The notes under the pieces are model-generated. The model had not been told where the DNA came from. It made no database searches and worked only from the letters and a program-made list of their open reading frames with translations. Shown here piece by piece: positions 1 to 7,399 of a DNA stretch of 64,000 nt; position 1 is the stretch's first letter; each line of letters begins with the position of its first letter. The stretch is from DASRBO01 sp035653595 (lineage in GTDB: Bacteria > Actinomycetota > Acidimicrobiia > Acidimicrobiales > JAJPHE01). Made by a program: the position numbers and the translations under genes. The stretch is taken from contig DASRBO010000176.1 of NCBI GenBank assembly GCA_035653595.1, positions 38,158 to 102,157 of the forward strand, in the 5' to 3' direction.

Positions 1-71
1 TCGTGGCCAGCGCCGAGCAGGTGGTGGCGGCCCTCGGCGGCGCGCCCGCCCAGGCCGGCGCCCCGAGTTGA
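1..71 (+). CDS. C-terminal end of an unidentified protein (partial)
   Basis: An open frame enters from the left edge and stops at TGA 69-71, giving about 22 Ala/Gly/Gln-rich residues ending in GAPS. It runs in the same direction as clpS and ends about 28 bp before it, so it may be the first visible member of that operon. There is too little sequence to assign a function. Nicotinate phosphoribosyltransferase is a frequent neighbour of clpS in actinobacteria, but nothing here proves it. Confidence 0.4.
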   Translation, partial: VASAEQVVAALGGAPAQAGAPS

Positions 72-99
72 CGGTGGCGGCCGGGGCGACCGGTTCGGG

Positions 100-399
100 A
101 TGACCGCCCCACTGACGGCACCGGTACGCGAGCGCGTTCCCGCCGGGGACGAGGACGTCCGACCCGACCGTCCCTGGATCGTCATCGTCTGGAACGACCC
201 CATCAACCTGATGTCCTACGTGACCTACGTGTTCCAGAAGCTGTTCGGCTACAGCCACGAGAAGGCCACCCGGCTGATGCTGCAGGTGCACCACGAGGGC
301 CGGGCCATCGTCTCCAGCGGCACGCGCGAGCGGGCCGAGCTCGACGTGTTCCGCCTCCACGAGCACGGGCTGTGGGCGACCATGGAGCAGGAGAGCTGA
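100..399 (+). CDS. clpS: ATP-dependent Clp protease adaptor ClpS
   Basis: 99 residues, the usual ClpS length. ClpS binds the ClpA/ClpC N-domain in the cytoplasm and delivers N-degron substrates to ClpP. After a variable N-terminus of about 25 residues the core has the family hallmarks: WNDPINLM (the N-degron pocket strand), YVTYVFQKLFGYS, then KATRLMLQVHHEGRAIV, which contains the ClpC-contacting helix. The stop codon overlaps the start of the DUF2017 gene (TGATG), so the two are translationally coupled, an arrangement common in actinobacteria. The family call is secure. The substrates are not visible from sequence. Confidence 0.95.
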   Translation: MTAPLTAPVRERVPAGDEDVRPDRPWIVIVWNDPINLMSYVTYVFQKLFGYSHEKATRLMLQVHHEGRAIVSSGTRERAELDVFRLHEHGLWATMEQES

Positions 400-869
400 T
401 GCCGAGCCCCCACCGCCGGGTCCGGCGCAACCGCCGGGGGGAGTACCTCATCAACCTGCCGCCCGACGAGCGGGAGCTGCTGCGCTCGCTGCCCGGACAG
501 CTGGTGGAGCTGCTGTCCGACCCCTCATCCCCCGACCTGCGCCGGATCTTCCCCCCGGCCTACGTCGAGGACGACCAGGCCGAACGGGAGTACCGGCGCC
601 TTATGGAGGAGGAGCTGACCACCCGCCACCGGGTGGCACTGGAGACCATGGCGGCGACCGTCGACGCGTCCCGCCTCGACCAGGACCAGATGGCGGCGTG
701 GGCCAGTGCCCTCAACGACCTGCGCCTCGTCCTCGGGACCAGGCTCGACGTGAGCGAGGACATGCAACCTCCCGACCCCGACGACCCCCGGGCGCCGGCC
801 CATGCCCTCTACGGCTACCTGAGCTGGCTGCAGGAGCAGGTGGTCGAGGCCCTGGCCGCCGGGCTCTGA
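399..869 (+). CDS. DUF2017 family protein
   Basis: 156 residues starting at ATG 399, which overlaps the clpS stop. An in-frame ATG at 372 would sit inside clpS and is not preferred. The protein is soluble, charged and predicted largely helical, with no signal or membrane segment. It begins with a basic stretch (RRVRRNRRGEYLI) followed by helices rich in Leu, Arg and Glu (PPDERELLRSLPGQL). Composition, length and position directly after clpS match the actinobacterial DUF2017 family, which has no established activity. The coupling suggests a role connected to ClpS/Clp proteolysis, but that is inference from context only. Confidence 0.85.
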   Translation: MPSPHRRVRRNRRGEYLINLPPDERELLRSLPGQLVELLSDPSSPDLRRIFPPAYVEDDQAEREYRRLMEEELTTRHRVALETMAATVDASRLDQDQMAAWASALNDLRLVLGTRLDVSEDMQPPDPDDPRAPAHALYGYLSWLQEQVVEALAAGL

Positions 870-897
870 GGCCCGTTCGCTCTGGCAGCATGAGCTG

Positions 898-1767
898 ATG
901 CCGGTCGACACCGTCACCGTGGCCGCCGGGGACGGCTCCCGCCTGGCGGTGGACCTCTGGCCCGGGGGCGGGGACGTGCCGTTCCTGCTCGTCCACGGCC
1001 TGGCCTCCAACGCCCAGCTGTGGTGGGGGGCGGCCGACGAGCTGCACCGGCTCGGTCACCCGGCGGCGGCCATGGACCAGCGGGGCCACGGTCGCTCGGA
1101 GCAGGCGGACACCGGCTACGACCTCGACACGGCCTGCGCCGACCTGGTTTCGGTGCTCGACCACCTCGACGGGCTCGAAGGCTTCCGGGGCCGCATGCCT
1201 GTCGTCGCTGGCCAGTCGTGGGGAGCCAACGTCGCCCTCGAGGTCGGCTGGCGCCATCCCGAGCGGGTGGGCGGAGTGGTGTGCGTCGACGGTGCCACCA
1301 GCGACCTGGCCGGGCACTTCCCCCTTTGGGAGGACTGCGCCAAGGCCCTCGCCCCGCCGCGGCTGGCCGGCACCCCGCTGGCCCGGATAGAGGCATTCAG
1401 CCGCCAGGCCCATGGGGACTGGCCCGAGTCGGGCATCCGGGGGGCGCTGGCCAACTTCGAGGTGCGCCCCGACGGCACCGTCGCCCCGTGGCTGTCCTAC
1501 GACCACCACATGGAGCTGCTGCGGGCCCTGTGGGAGCACCGGCCCAGCCGGCGCTACCCGGAGATGAAGGTTACGGTCCTGCTGGTGCCGGCCGGCAACG
1601 GCCGTCCGGGCAAGCGGGACGGGGTGGAGGCGGCCCTCGGCGCCCTGCCCCGGGCGGGCGTTCGCTGGTTCGATGGCGCCGACCATGACCTGCACGCCCA
1701 GTTCCCGGCCGAGCTGGCCGCCGCCCTGGACGAGGAGTGCCGCCACGGGGTGCTGTCGGGGCCGTGA
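898..1767 (+). CDS. alpha/beta hydrolase
   Basis: 289 residues of alpha/beta-hydrolase fold. The oxyanion-hole strand is FLLVHGLASN (about residue 30), the DQRGHGRS turn follows, and the nucleophile elbow is GQSWG (Ser near residue 106). The catalytic His is likely in the C-terminal GADHDLHAQFP. The start at ATG 898 lies 28 bp after the DUF2017 stop. The stop overlaps the GTG start of the next gene (GTGA at 1764-1767). No signal peptide is seen, so it is cytoplasmic. Substrate cannot be read from sequence; esterase, haloperoxidase-like or epoxide-hydrolase-like enzymes all share these motifs. Confidence 0.85.
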   Translation: MPVDTVTVAAGDGSRLAVDLWPGGGDVPFLLVHGLASNAQLWWGAADELHRLGHPAAAMDQRGHGRSEQADTGYDLDTACADLVSVLDHLDGLEGFRGRMPVVAGQSWGANVALEVGWRHPERVGGVVCVDGATSDLAGHFPLWEDCAKALAPPRLAGTPLARIEAFSRQAHGDWPESGIRGALANFEVRPDGTVAPWLSYDHHMELLRALWEHRPSRRYPEMKVTVLLVPAGNGRPGKRDGVEAALGALPRAGVRWFDGADHDLHAQFPAELAAALDEECRHGVLSGP

Positions 1768-3062
1768 CCGTCGACCTGCCCCGACTGCTGGTGGTGATGG
1801 GATCGGGCGAGACCAGCCCCACCATGGTCAAGACCCACCGGGCCGTCCTCGACCGGCTGAGCCCGGGTCGGGGCCCGGCCGTTCTGCTCGACACGCCGTT
1901 CGGGTTCCAGGAGAACGCCGACGACATCACCGGCCGAGCCCTGGCCTACTTCGAAGACAGCGTCGGGGTCCGCCTCGAGGTGGCCCGCTACCGGTCATCG
2001 GCCGACCGCGTCGATCCCGTCGCCTACGGCCGCAGCATGGAGGCGCTCCGCCGGGCCGGCTACGTCTTCGCCGGACCCGGGTCTCCGTCCTATGCCCTCG
2101 AGCAGTGGTCGGCGTCCGAAGTCCCGGCGATACTCGGCGACAAGCTCGAGCTCGGGGGCTGCGTCAGCTTCGCCAGCGCGGCAGCCCTGACCCTCGGACT
2201 GCTCACCGTACCCGTCTATGAGATCTACAAGGTGGGCTCATCGCCCCACTGGCTCGAGGGCCTCGACCTGCTCGGCCGGGCCGGGCTCCGGGCGGCGGTC
2301 ATCCCCCACTACAACAACGCCGAGGGCGGCAACCACGACACCCGGTTCTGCTACCTGGGCGAGCGGCGCCTGGCAGCAATGGAGGCCCTGATGCCCGAGG
2401 ATGCCTTCGTGCTCGGGATCGACGAGCACACCGGGGTGGTCATGGATCTCGACGCCGACACCGCCGAGGTGGTCGGGCTGGGGGTGATGACCCTGCGCTA
2501 CCGGGGCGCCAGCCGGCAGCTCGAAGCGGGCCAGAGCGTGGCCATCTCCCAGTTGGGGGAGCTGGCCCGGGGTTCGCAGGCCGGAGCCGGACCGCCGGCG
2601 GCGCCGGCCACCGCCCGGCATGAGCCCGCCAGCGGCGGCACCGCCCGCTCGCCCCTGCTGGAGGCGGTCCGACAACGCCAGACCGACTTCGACCGGGCCC
2701 TGGCGGCAGGCGACGCCGACTCCGCCGTGCGGGCGATCCTCGACCTCGAGGAGGAGCTGGTGTCGTGGGCGGCAGACACCCTGCAGTCCGACGAGATGGA
2801 CCGGGCCCGGGCGGCCCTGCGCTCGATGGTGGTGGCCCTGGGTGACCGGGCCCGCCGGGGCCTGGCCGACCCGCGCCAGAGCCTGGGCCCGTTCGTGGAG
2901 ATCGTCCTTCGGGCCAGGACCGATGCCCGCCACGACCGCCGTTACGCCCAGGCCGACGCCCTGCGCGACGCCCTGGTGAGCCTGGGCGTCGAGGTCATGG
3001 ACACCCCGGAGGGGACCGCCTGGGAGCTGGCCCGGCCCGGAGGGGCTCCGGAAAGGCCCTGA
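1764..3062 (+). CDS. S51/type-1 amidotransferase-like domain fused to a CysRS C-terminal-like domain
   Basis: 432 residues from GTG 1764, chosen because it overlaps the previous stop; an ATG at 1737 is inside the upstream gene. The first ~270 residues resemble the peptidase S51/cyanophycinase/GATase1-like fold: LLVVMGSGETSP at the N-terminus, YVFAGPGSPSYAL, and GGCVSFASAAALTLG where family members carry the nucleophile. A Pro/Ala linker follows. The last ~140 residues (LLEAVRQRQTDFDRAL to EGTAWELAR) look like the helical anticodon-binding-type domain at the end of cysteinyl-tRNA synthetase, including the YAQADALRDALVSLGV...DTPEGT signature. No HIGH or KMSKS synthetase motifs are present. Three tRNA genes follow directly. 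Function is unknown. Confidence 0.7.
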   Translation: MTVDLPRLLVVMGSGETSPTMVKTHRAVLDRLSPGRGPAVLLDTPFGFQENADDITGRALAYFEDSVGVRLEVARYRSSADRVDPVAYGRSMEALRRAGYVFAGPGSPSYALEQWSASEVPAILGDKLELGGCVSFASAAALTLGLLTVPVYEIYKVGSSPHWLEGLDLLGRAGLRAAVIPHYNNAEGGNHDTRFCYLGERRLAAMEALMPEDAFVLGIDEHTGVVMDLDADTAEVVGLGVMTLRYRGASRQLEAGQSVAISQLGELARGSQAGAGPPAAPATARHEPASGGTARSPLLEAVRQRQTDFDRALAAGDADSAVRAILDLEEELVSWAADTLQSDEMDRARAALRSMVVALGDRARRGLADPRQSLGPFVEIVLRARTDARHDRRYAQADALRDALVSLGVEVMDTPEGTAWELARPGGAPERP

Positions 3063-3093
3063 TACTGTGTCGGCACCCTTAGCGTGGAAGCGG

Positions 3094-3166
3094 GCCCCCA
3101 TCGTCTAGCGGCCTAGGACGCCACCCTTTCAAGGTGGTAGCACGGGTTCGAATCCCGTTGGGGGTG
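3094..3166 (+). tRNA. tRNA-Glu (anticodon UUC)
   Basis: A 73-nt cloverleaf. The acceptor 5' strand GCCCCCA (3094-3100) pairs with TGGGGGT (3159-3165) through one G-U. The D-arm holds TCTAGCGGCCTAGGA. The anticodon stem CCACC/GGTGG encloses the loop CTTTCAA with anticodon TTC at 3128-3130. The T-arm is CGGGTTCGAATCCCG at 3143-3157. CCA is not encoded. It starts 31 bp after the preceding CDS. Confidence 0.97.
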
Positions 3167-3172
3167 CAACTG

Positions 3173-3247
3173 GGACCTGTGGTGCAGTTTGGAGTGCACG
3201 CCGGCCTGTCAAGCCGGAGGTCGCGGGTTCAAATCCCGTCAGGTCCG
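3173..3247 (+). tRNA. tRNA-Asp (anticodon GUC)
   Basis: A 75-nt cloverleaf. The acceptor GGACCTG (3173-3179) pairs with CAGGTCC (3240-3246). The anticodon stem CCGGC/GCCGG encloses the loop CTGTCAA with anticodon GTC at 3218-3220. The T-arm is CGGGTTCAAATCCCG. CCA is not encoded. Only six bases separate it from tRNA-Glu, so the two are almost certainly co-transcribed. Confidence 0.97.
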
Positions 3248-3249
3248 CC

Positions 3250-3267
3250 CACCACCCTCGGGTGGTG
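3250..3267 (+). other. short hairpin between tRNA-Asp and tRNA-Phe
   Basis: CACCACC (3250-3256) and GGTGGTG (3261-3267) form a perfect 7-bp stem with a CTCG tetraloop. It fills most of the spacer between two tRNA genes. There is no T-tract, so a processing signal is as likely as a terminator. Confidence 0.5.
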
Positions 3268-3270
3268 CGG

Positions 3271-3343
3271 GGTCGGGTAGCTCAGTTGGCAGAGCGCGCG
3301 CCTGAAAAGCGTGAGGTCACCGGATCGACGCCGGTCCCGACCA
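3271..3343 (+). tRNA. tRNA-Phe (anticodon GAA)
   Basis: A 73-nt cloverleaf. The acceptor GGTCGGG (3271-3277) pairs with CCCGACC (3336-3342), with discriminator A at 3343. The D-arm is GCTCAGTTGGCAGAGC. The anticodon stem CGCGC/GCGTG (one G-U) encloses the loop CTGAAAA with anticodon GAA at 3304-3306. CCA is not encoded. A single base separates it from the stop codon of the convergent acyltransferase gene. Confidence 0.97.
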
Positions 3344-3344
3344 C

Positions 3345-4988
3345 TCATAACTGCGCTTTGACCACGGAATCGGTGGTTTCGACGGCACTGGGCACCGTCA
3401 CCTGAGGAGCCGAAGATGGCCCGAGGGCGTGGAAGATCTGCGCCTCGGCCAGGTCCCGCATCCGACGACGGTCGAGACGTCCGGTGCACCCCGGTTCGAT
3501 GGGCTCCAGAATCTCGACGACGATGGCGCCGCTGGTGAGCCGGAGGGCGCCCCGAGGTGGGAGGCGCTCGGCAGTGTGGTGGATGGCGACGGGTACCACG
3601 GCGACGCCGGCGCCGACAGCCAAGCTGAAGGCCCCGGTCTTGAACTCCAGCCGCTGCCCAGCCGGCGCGATCGCCCCCTCGGGGAAGATCGCCAACGGTC
3701 CCGTCCCGAACCGGTCGGCTAAGGCAGCGAGCTCGCGGACGCCCTGAATGGGGTGGCGACGGTCGACGCTCTCAAGCCCGAAGGCCCGGCGGGCCACACG
3801 TCGGAGCGCGCCGGGCAGGAGGTCGGCCGCCATGACGAGCCGCAAATCGGGAATGGCGATGATCAGAGCCGGGATGTCGAGTGGGCTCGAGTGGTTGGCG
3901 CAGAGCAGGACTGCGTCCATGGCGGCCAGCCGCTCGGCCCCGACAACCTCTACGCGGAGTCCCACCAAGCGCGCCGTGGACCGGCAGCCGACGCGGAGCA
4001 CGGCCCGCCCCCACCGAGGCCGAACCGACCCGACCGCCGCGGCAACGGGCACGAGGGTGCCCAGGGCGGCGACGATGAGGAACCGCCGTATCCCGATGAC
4101 CCATCCCTCGACCCGTGCCGGCGAGGGGCGATCTGCCCCGGCCGCCGCCAAGAGGACGAGGAGGGGGCCGAGGCCGATGTCGGTGGCGCCAGAGGTGAGG
4201 ATCCCGCCCAGCTGCTCCCCGACCACCCAGAAGGCCATCGCCGCAACGGCCCCGGCGGCCAGGAAGGCTCCCGACCACCGCCTGAGCAGAACTGCCCCTG
4301 CCCCGATCGATCCCTGCACGACCGCCAGCGCCACGGGAAGGGCAAAGGGGTGGGCGCCGGTCAGATCGACGACTCCCCGGGCCGCCGCTCTCAACGCCGC
4401 CGGCTGACCGGCGGAGTGCTCTGTCAGGTTGGCGATCATGACCTGGGCGGGCGACCAGCTGCCTGACAGCTGCAGGATCGACCCGCCGACCCAGATCCCC
4501 GCCCACAGGAGGGACCACAGCCGCCGATCGAGATCGACCCGGCCGGCACTGGGCCAGGCCAGGATGGCGACGGCGGCGTAGAGCAGAGCCGGCCCCGGTG
4601 CCCCCCCGAGTACGAGCGCCTGCCCACTGGCCAGGAAGCCGAATCCCTCGCCGACGGTCCAGATGACGGCGGCGAACGCAATGGAGGCGCCCAACCACGC
4701 CCGGGAGCCGCGGCCGGCCAGAAGGGCTATCCCCACCGTCGCCTCGATGAGGACAATGGCCGCGTTGGCCGCCGCCCAGTGGGCGGACAAGGGTCGCAGG
4801 GCGGTCAAGACGAGGTGATTGGCCCAGGGCGGCTGCCCCATGGCCGCCTGGGACAGACCGTCGGTGAGGAACCGGGCGTGCCACTTGGCAGGCTCCGACT
4901 GCAGGAGGGCGTCGATCACCCAGGCCGCGCCGAGGAGCCGCCGGAGGGTCGTCCGTCCGACCAGCCGGGGCCCCGGCCAGGGTCGCAC
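3345..4988 (-). CDS. N-terminal polytopic membrane domain fused to a PlsC-type acyltransferase
   Basis: 547 residues from GTG 4988, 10 bp after the upstream stop with a GGCGGGG ribosome-binding stretch. An ATG at 5108 would overlap the neighbouring gene by 110 bp. Roughly residues 15-320 are hydrophobic, with about eight membrane segments and two similar blocks (each containing a W-x-VGE or WVVGEQ-GG-LTG element), resembling DoxX/HTTM-like membrane proteins. The C-terminal ~230 residues are a PlsC/1-acylglycerol-3-phosphate acyltransferase domain with the catalytic NHSSPLD (NHx4D) and the glycerol-phosphate-binding FPEGAIA. It probably acylates a lipid at the inner membrane. The membrane-domain fusion is unusual. 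It is the last gene of the minus-strand run from 11280. Confidence 0.8.
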   Translation of the reverse strand: MRPWPGPRLVGRTTLRRLLGAAWVIDALLQSEPAKWHARFLTDGLSQAAMGQPPWANHLVLTALRPLSAHWAAANAAIVLIEATVGIALLAGRGSRAWLGASIAFAAVIWTVGEGFGFLASGQALVLGGAPGPALLYAAVAILAWPSAGRVDLDRRLWSLLWAGIWVGGSILQLSGSWSPAQVMIANLTEHSAGQPAALRAAARGVVDLTGAHPFALPVALAVVQGSIGAGAVLLRRWSGAFLAAGAVAAMAFWVVGEQLGGILTSGATDIGLGPLLVLLAAAGADRPSPARVEGWVIGIRRFLIVAALGTLVPVAAAVGSVRPRWGRAVLRVGCRSTARLVGLRVEVVGAERLAAMDAVLLCANHSSPLDIPALIIAIPDLRLVMAADLLPGALRRVARRAFGLESVDRRHPIQGVRELAALADRFGTGPLAIFPEGAIAPAGQRLEFKTGAFSLAVGAGVAVVPVAIHHTAERLPPRGALRLTSGAIVVEILEPIEPGCTGRLDRRRMRDLAEAQIFHALGPSSAPQVTVPSAVETTDSVVKAQL

Positions 4989-4998
4989 CGACCCCGCC

Positions 4999-5829
4999 TC
5001 AGGCGGAAAGGGACAGGAGGGGGCCTCCTCCCACCGGCTGCCTGGCGTGAAAGGCGGAGAGGGCTCCTTCGACCAAGCCGAGGCCTCCCAGCCCGGGGAG
5101 GCGGTCAACCCGGCGATCGATTCGACGGGCGACGCCCAGACCGTCTGGTCCGGAGAACAGCGCTTGCGCCAGATGGGCGCTCTCGTCTGGAGGCATGACC
5201 CCTGAACCCACCGGGGCCCAGAGCCTGCGCAGGGCGAGGCGGGTCAGGCCCCGAGCCCGCGAGCTGGCGGCGAGGCGCCTCTCAGCCTGCGAGGCATAAA
5301 AGTCGATATGGCGGCCCTCCTGTCGCATGATCCGACCCACCAGGCTGGAGAGCACCGGGTGGGAGGACCGGCGCCCCAACTGCGAGTAACCGGCCTGGGT
5401 TGTCCATTCGTTGACTGCCCCCCAGGCCATGTGCACGGCCACGAAGTCGGCTCCGAGGGCCCAAGAGGCTGCCGCCATGCCCATCGGCCGGAACTTCTCC
5501 CTGGCCCCGAGACGTGCCCGCATCGGGCCCACCCGGGCCGAACCGGCCGGCTCGTCGTGGGCGGCCAGCACGGCGGCCAGGGCCTCGCCGTGCCAGAACT
5601 CCTCGTAGACCCAGAAGGACAGAAATGCCGTCACTTCGGGATCTGCATGCGCCTGGGTGACCAGGAGGTCGCGTAGATAGCAGGCGGTGTGGAACTCCAC
5701 GTCGTGCATGTAACGCAGGCAGCGCAGTGACCATTCAGGCAGGGGATGGCGCCGGAACGCGTTCAGGTCCAGGTCGTCCCAACGCAACCGGTCGGTCCGG
5801 GCCTTGTAGGCGGTGATGTCGAACTCCAT
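4999..5829 (-). CDS. ferritin-like diiron-carboxylate protein
   Basis: 276 residues from ATG 5829. Longer open frames upstream run through tatC and are not real. The protein is soluble and helical. Probable diiron ligands occur in two halves: VEFHT then YEEFWHGEAL (an E-E-x-x-H motif) and later QEGRHIDFY (E-x-x-H). This spacing is that of the ferritin-like superfamily, closest in style to acyl-ACP desaturase or ribonucleotide-reductase-like oxidases. The substrate is unknown. It lies between tatC (44 bp) and the membrane/PlsC acyltransferase (10 bp), so a lipid-modification role, such as acyl-chain oxidation followed by acyl transfer, is plausible but inferred. Confidence 0.65.
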   Translation of the reverse strand: MEFDITAYKARTDRLRWDDLDLNAFRRHPLPEWSLRCLRYMHDVEFHTACYLRDLLVTQAHADPEVTAFLSFWVYEEFWHGEALAAVLAAHDEPAGSARVGPMRARLGAREKFRPMGMAAASWALGADFVAVHMAWGAVNEWTTQAGYSQLGRRSSHPVLSSLVGRIMRQEGRHIDFYASQAERRLAASSRARGLTRLALRRLWAPVGSGVMPPDESAHLAQALFSGPDGLGVARRIDRRVDRLPGLGGLGLVEGALSAFHARQPVGGGPLLSLSA

Positions 5830-5873
5830 GCCTCTACTTCGTTGCCGGCGCCGTCCTGTATGACAGTCGCTCT

Positions 5874-6620
5874 CTACCGCCGGATCAGTCGGCCCACCAG
5901 GATGGCCAACTCGTAGAACAGGCAAAGGGGAAGGGCCAACACCAGCATCGAGAACGGGTCCGAGCTCGGGGTGGCAATGGCGGCGAAGCCGAACACGGCC
6001 ACGATGGCCCACCGCCTCCGGGCGGCCAGCGTGGACGAGCGGACCACCCCCGCCGCCTGGAGAGCCACCAGGAGCACGGGGAACTCGAAGGCCACCCCGA
6101 AGACCACGATGAGAAGGACGATCAGGCGCAGATAAGCCGACGGGTCGTAGATGCTCTGCAGGCTCGGCCCACCTATGGACGACAACCAGCGCAGGGCGTG
6201 TGGGAAGGTGAGCCAGGCGACACCGCCGCCGAGGCTGAAGAAGACCAACGATGCGCCTACGAAAGGAACGGCGTAGCGCTTCTCGTGGCCGTGCAGGCCC
6301 GGGGTCACGAAGCGCCACAGGTGCCAAAACAGCACGGGAAGGGCCAGGACGATGCCGCCCCAGACGGCGATGCGGAACCTGATGCTGAGCCCGTCGAGAG
6401 GCCCGGTCACGTATAAGGCGCAGCGGTGGCCGGCCGGGACTATGTGACAGTAGGGAGCGACGAAGAAGGACAGGATCGACTCGTAGAGCGCGAAGGCCAC
6501 TATCCCGCCGGCGCCAACAGCCACGACCGAGAGGATTACCCGTCGGCGCAGCTCGGCCAGGTGACCGGCCAGAGTCAACTCCACCACCGCCGAGCGGCGG
6601 AGCGGCAGCCTCAGCGCCAT
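5874..6620 (-). CDS. tatC: Sec-independent protein translocase TatC
   Basis: 248 residues with six predicted membrane segments. The N-terminus has the TatC signature LAGHLAELRRRVILS, followed by conserved P-LP-LFWHLWRFVTPGLHGHEKRYA in the first cytoplasmic region and the FGVAFEFPVLL helix, with ATPSSDPFSML near the end. TatC is the receptor for twin-arginine signal peptides in the inner membrane. The start overlaps the end of tatB by 10 bp (6611-6620), so the tat genes are translationally coupled. Two probable Tat substrates are encoded directly upstream. Confidence 0.97.
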   Translation of the reverse strand: MALRLPLRRSAVVELTLAGHLAELRRRVILSVVAVGAGGIVAFALYESILSFFVAPYCHIVPAGHRCALYVTGPLDGLSIRFRIAVWGGIVLALPVLFWHLWRFVTPGLHGHEKRYAVPFVGASLVFFSLGGGVAWLTFPHALRWLSSIGGPSLQSIYDPSAYLRLIVLLIVVFGVAFEFPVLLVALQAAGVVRSSTLAARRRWAIVAVFGFAAIATPSSDPFSMLVLALPLCLFYELAILVGRLIRR

Positions 6621-6994
6621 GTCGACTCAGCGCCTACCGAAGCGACGCCGGGGTGCTCAGCGACTGTCGGAACATCCGACGCAGCGACCCGGTACGACTC
6701 GGCGGCTGGCACCTGAATCTGGGGCACAACGGCCACGGACGGCTCGGCCCGCGGCCCGGCGGGGAGGGTGGGATGGCGCAGGGAGCGCGCCGCCGAGCGC
6801 AGTTCCTCGATTGGTTCGGCGAGGCCTGCCTCGCTCATGACCGAGCGGGACTGGGCCTGGATCCCGGCCGAGATCCCACGGAGCTCGGACAGGAGGCGCC
6901 CCGCCGTACGCAGCGCCGACGGGAGCTTGTCCGGGCCCAGCACGACGAGGACGACTACGGCCAGGAGGAGGAATTTCGCCGAGAACAGGTCCAT
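6611..6994 (-). CDS. tatB: Sec-independent protein translocase TatB-like
   Basis: 127 residues. One N-terminal membrane helix (KFLLLAVVVLVVLGPDKLP) is followed by an amphipathic helix and a Pro/Ala/Val-rich tail. The GPDKLP element after the helix is the TatA/B hinge. The longer tail and position between tatA and tatC favour TatB over a second TatA. TatB cooperates with TatC in recognising twin-arginine precursors. Start ATG 6994 lies 8 bp after the tatA stop. Confidence 0.9.
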   Translation of the reverse strand: MDLFSAKFLLLAVVVLVVLGPDKLPSALRTAGRLLSELRGISAGIQAQSRSVMSEAGLAEPIEELRSAARSLRHPTLPAGPRAEPSVAVVPQIQVPAAESYRVAASDVPTVAEHPGVASVGAESTWR

Positions 6995-7002
6995 ATCGTC
7001 GG

Positions 7003-7188
7003 TCAGGCCGGGGGGCCCGGGACTGGCGCGGTGGCCTCGGAAGAGCCGTCCTCGACGCCCTTCTTGAACTCATGGGAGGCCGAGCCCAGCGAGCGAGCGA
7101 GCTTGGGCAGTTGGCTGCCCCCGAAGAGCAGAACGAGGACGAGGAGAACGATGGCGATGTCGGGTCCGAGAATGTTGCCGAGAACCAT
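7003..7188 (-). CDS. tatA: Sec-independent protein translocase TatA
   Basis: 61 residues from ATG 7188. The longer open frame upstream has no coding character. The single N-terminal helix DIAIVLLVLVLLFGG runs into the FGGSQLPKLARSLG hinge and amphipathic helix, then a short acidic/Pro tail (EFKKGVEDGSSEA). TatA multimerises to form the export pore. It is the first gene of the tatABC unit. The 211-bp gap to the upstream ferritin-like gene contains a strong hairpin, so tat expression may be partly separate. Confidence 0.93.
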   Translation of the reverse strand: MVLGNILGPDIAIVLLVLVLLFGGSQLPKLARSLGSASHEFKKGVEDGSSEATAPVPGPPA

Positions 7189-7276
7189 TGGGGTTCCTTT
7201 CTGCCGCCCTTCGGACGGCCCATGAGTGGTGATGGATTGGTGGTCGGGTGGCGGGGGGCCAGGAGCTGGACAGGCG

Positions 7277-7307
7277 GCCCGCCGGCTTTGGCGGGAAGCC
7301 GACGGGC
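7277..7307 (-). terminator. stem-loop between ferritin-like gene and tatA
   Basis: Arms 7277-7288 and 7296-7307 are 12-nt complements with a single mismatch and a 7-nt loop, very GC-rich. It lies in the 211-bp space downstream of the ferritin-like gene and upstream of tatA. No T-run follows on the minus strand, so it may be an attenuator or mRNA-processing structure rather than a full terminator. The rest of the gap shows nothing else I recognise. Confidence 0.5.
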
Positions 7308-7399
7308 GAGCCCGTCCGACCACCTCCGCCGTCCCCGGGTTGTGATGCGACCTTGAGGAGACTGGAGGAGGTGGGGGCGAGGGGAGCGGCGTTGCTCCC

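Noticed and set aside
3094..3343. Integration site of a mobile element at the tRNA cluster
   Set aside because: No integrase gene, no repeated tRNA 3' end and no phage genes are seen nearby; the flanking genes look like ordinary chromosome.
3345..5108. Longer 587-residue version of the acyltransferase fusion starting at 5108
   Set aside because: It would overlap the upstream diiron gene by 110 bp with a Pro/Ser/Trp-rich extension. GTG 4988 with a nearby ribosome-binding stretch fits better.
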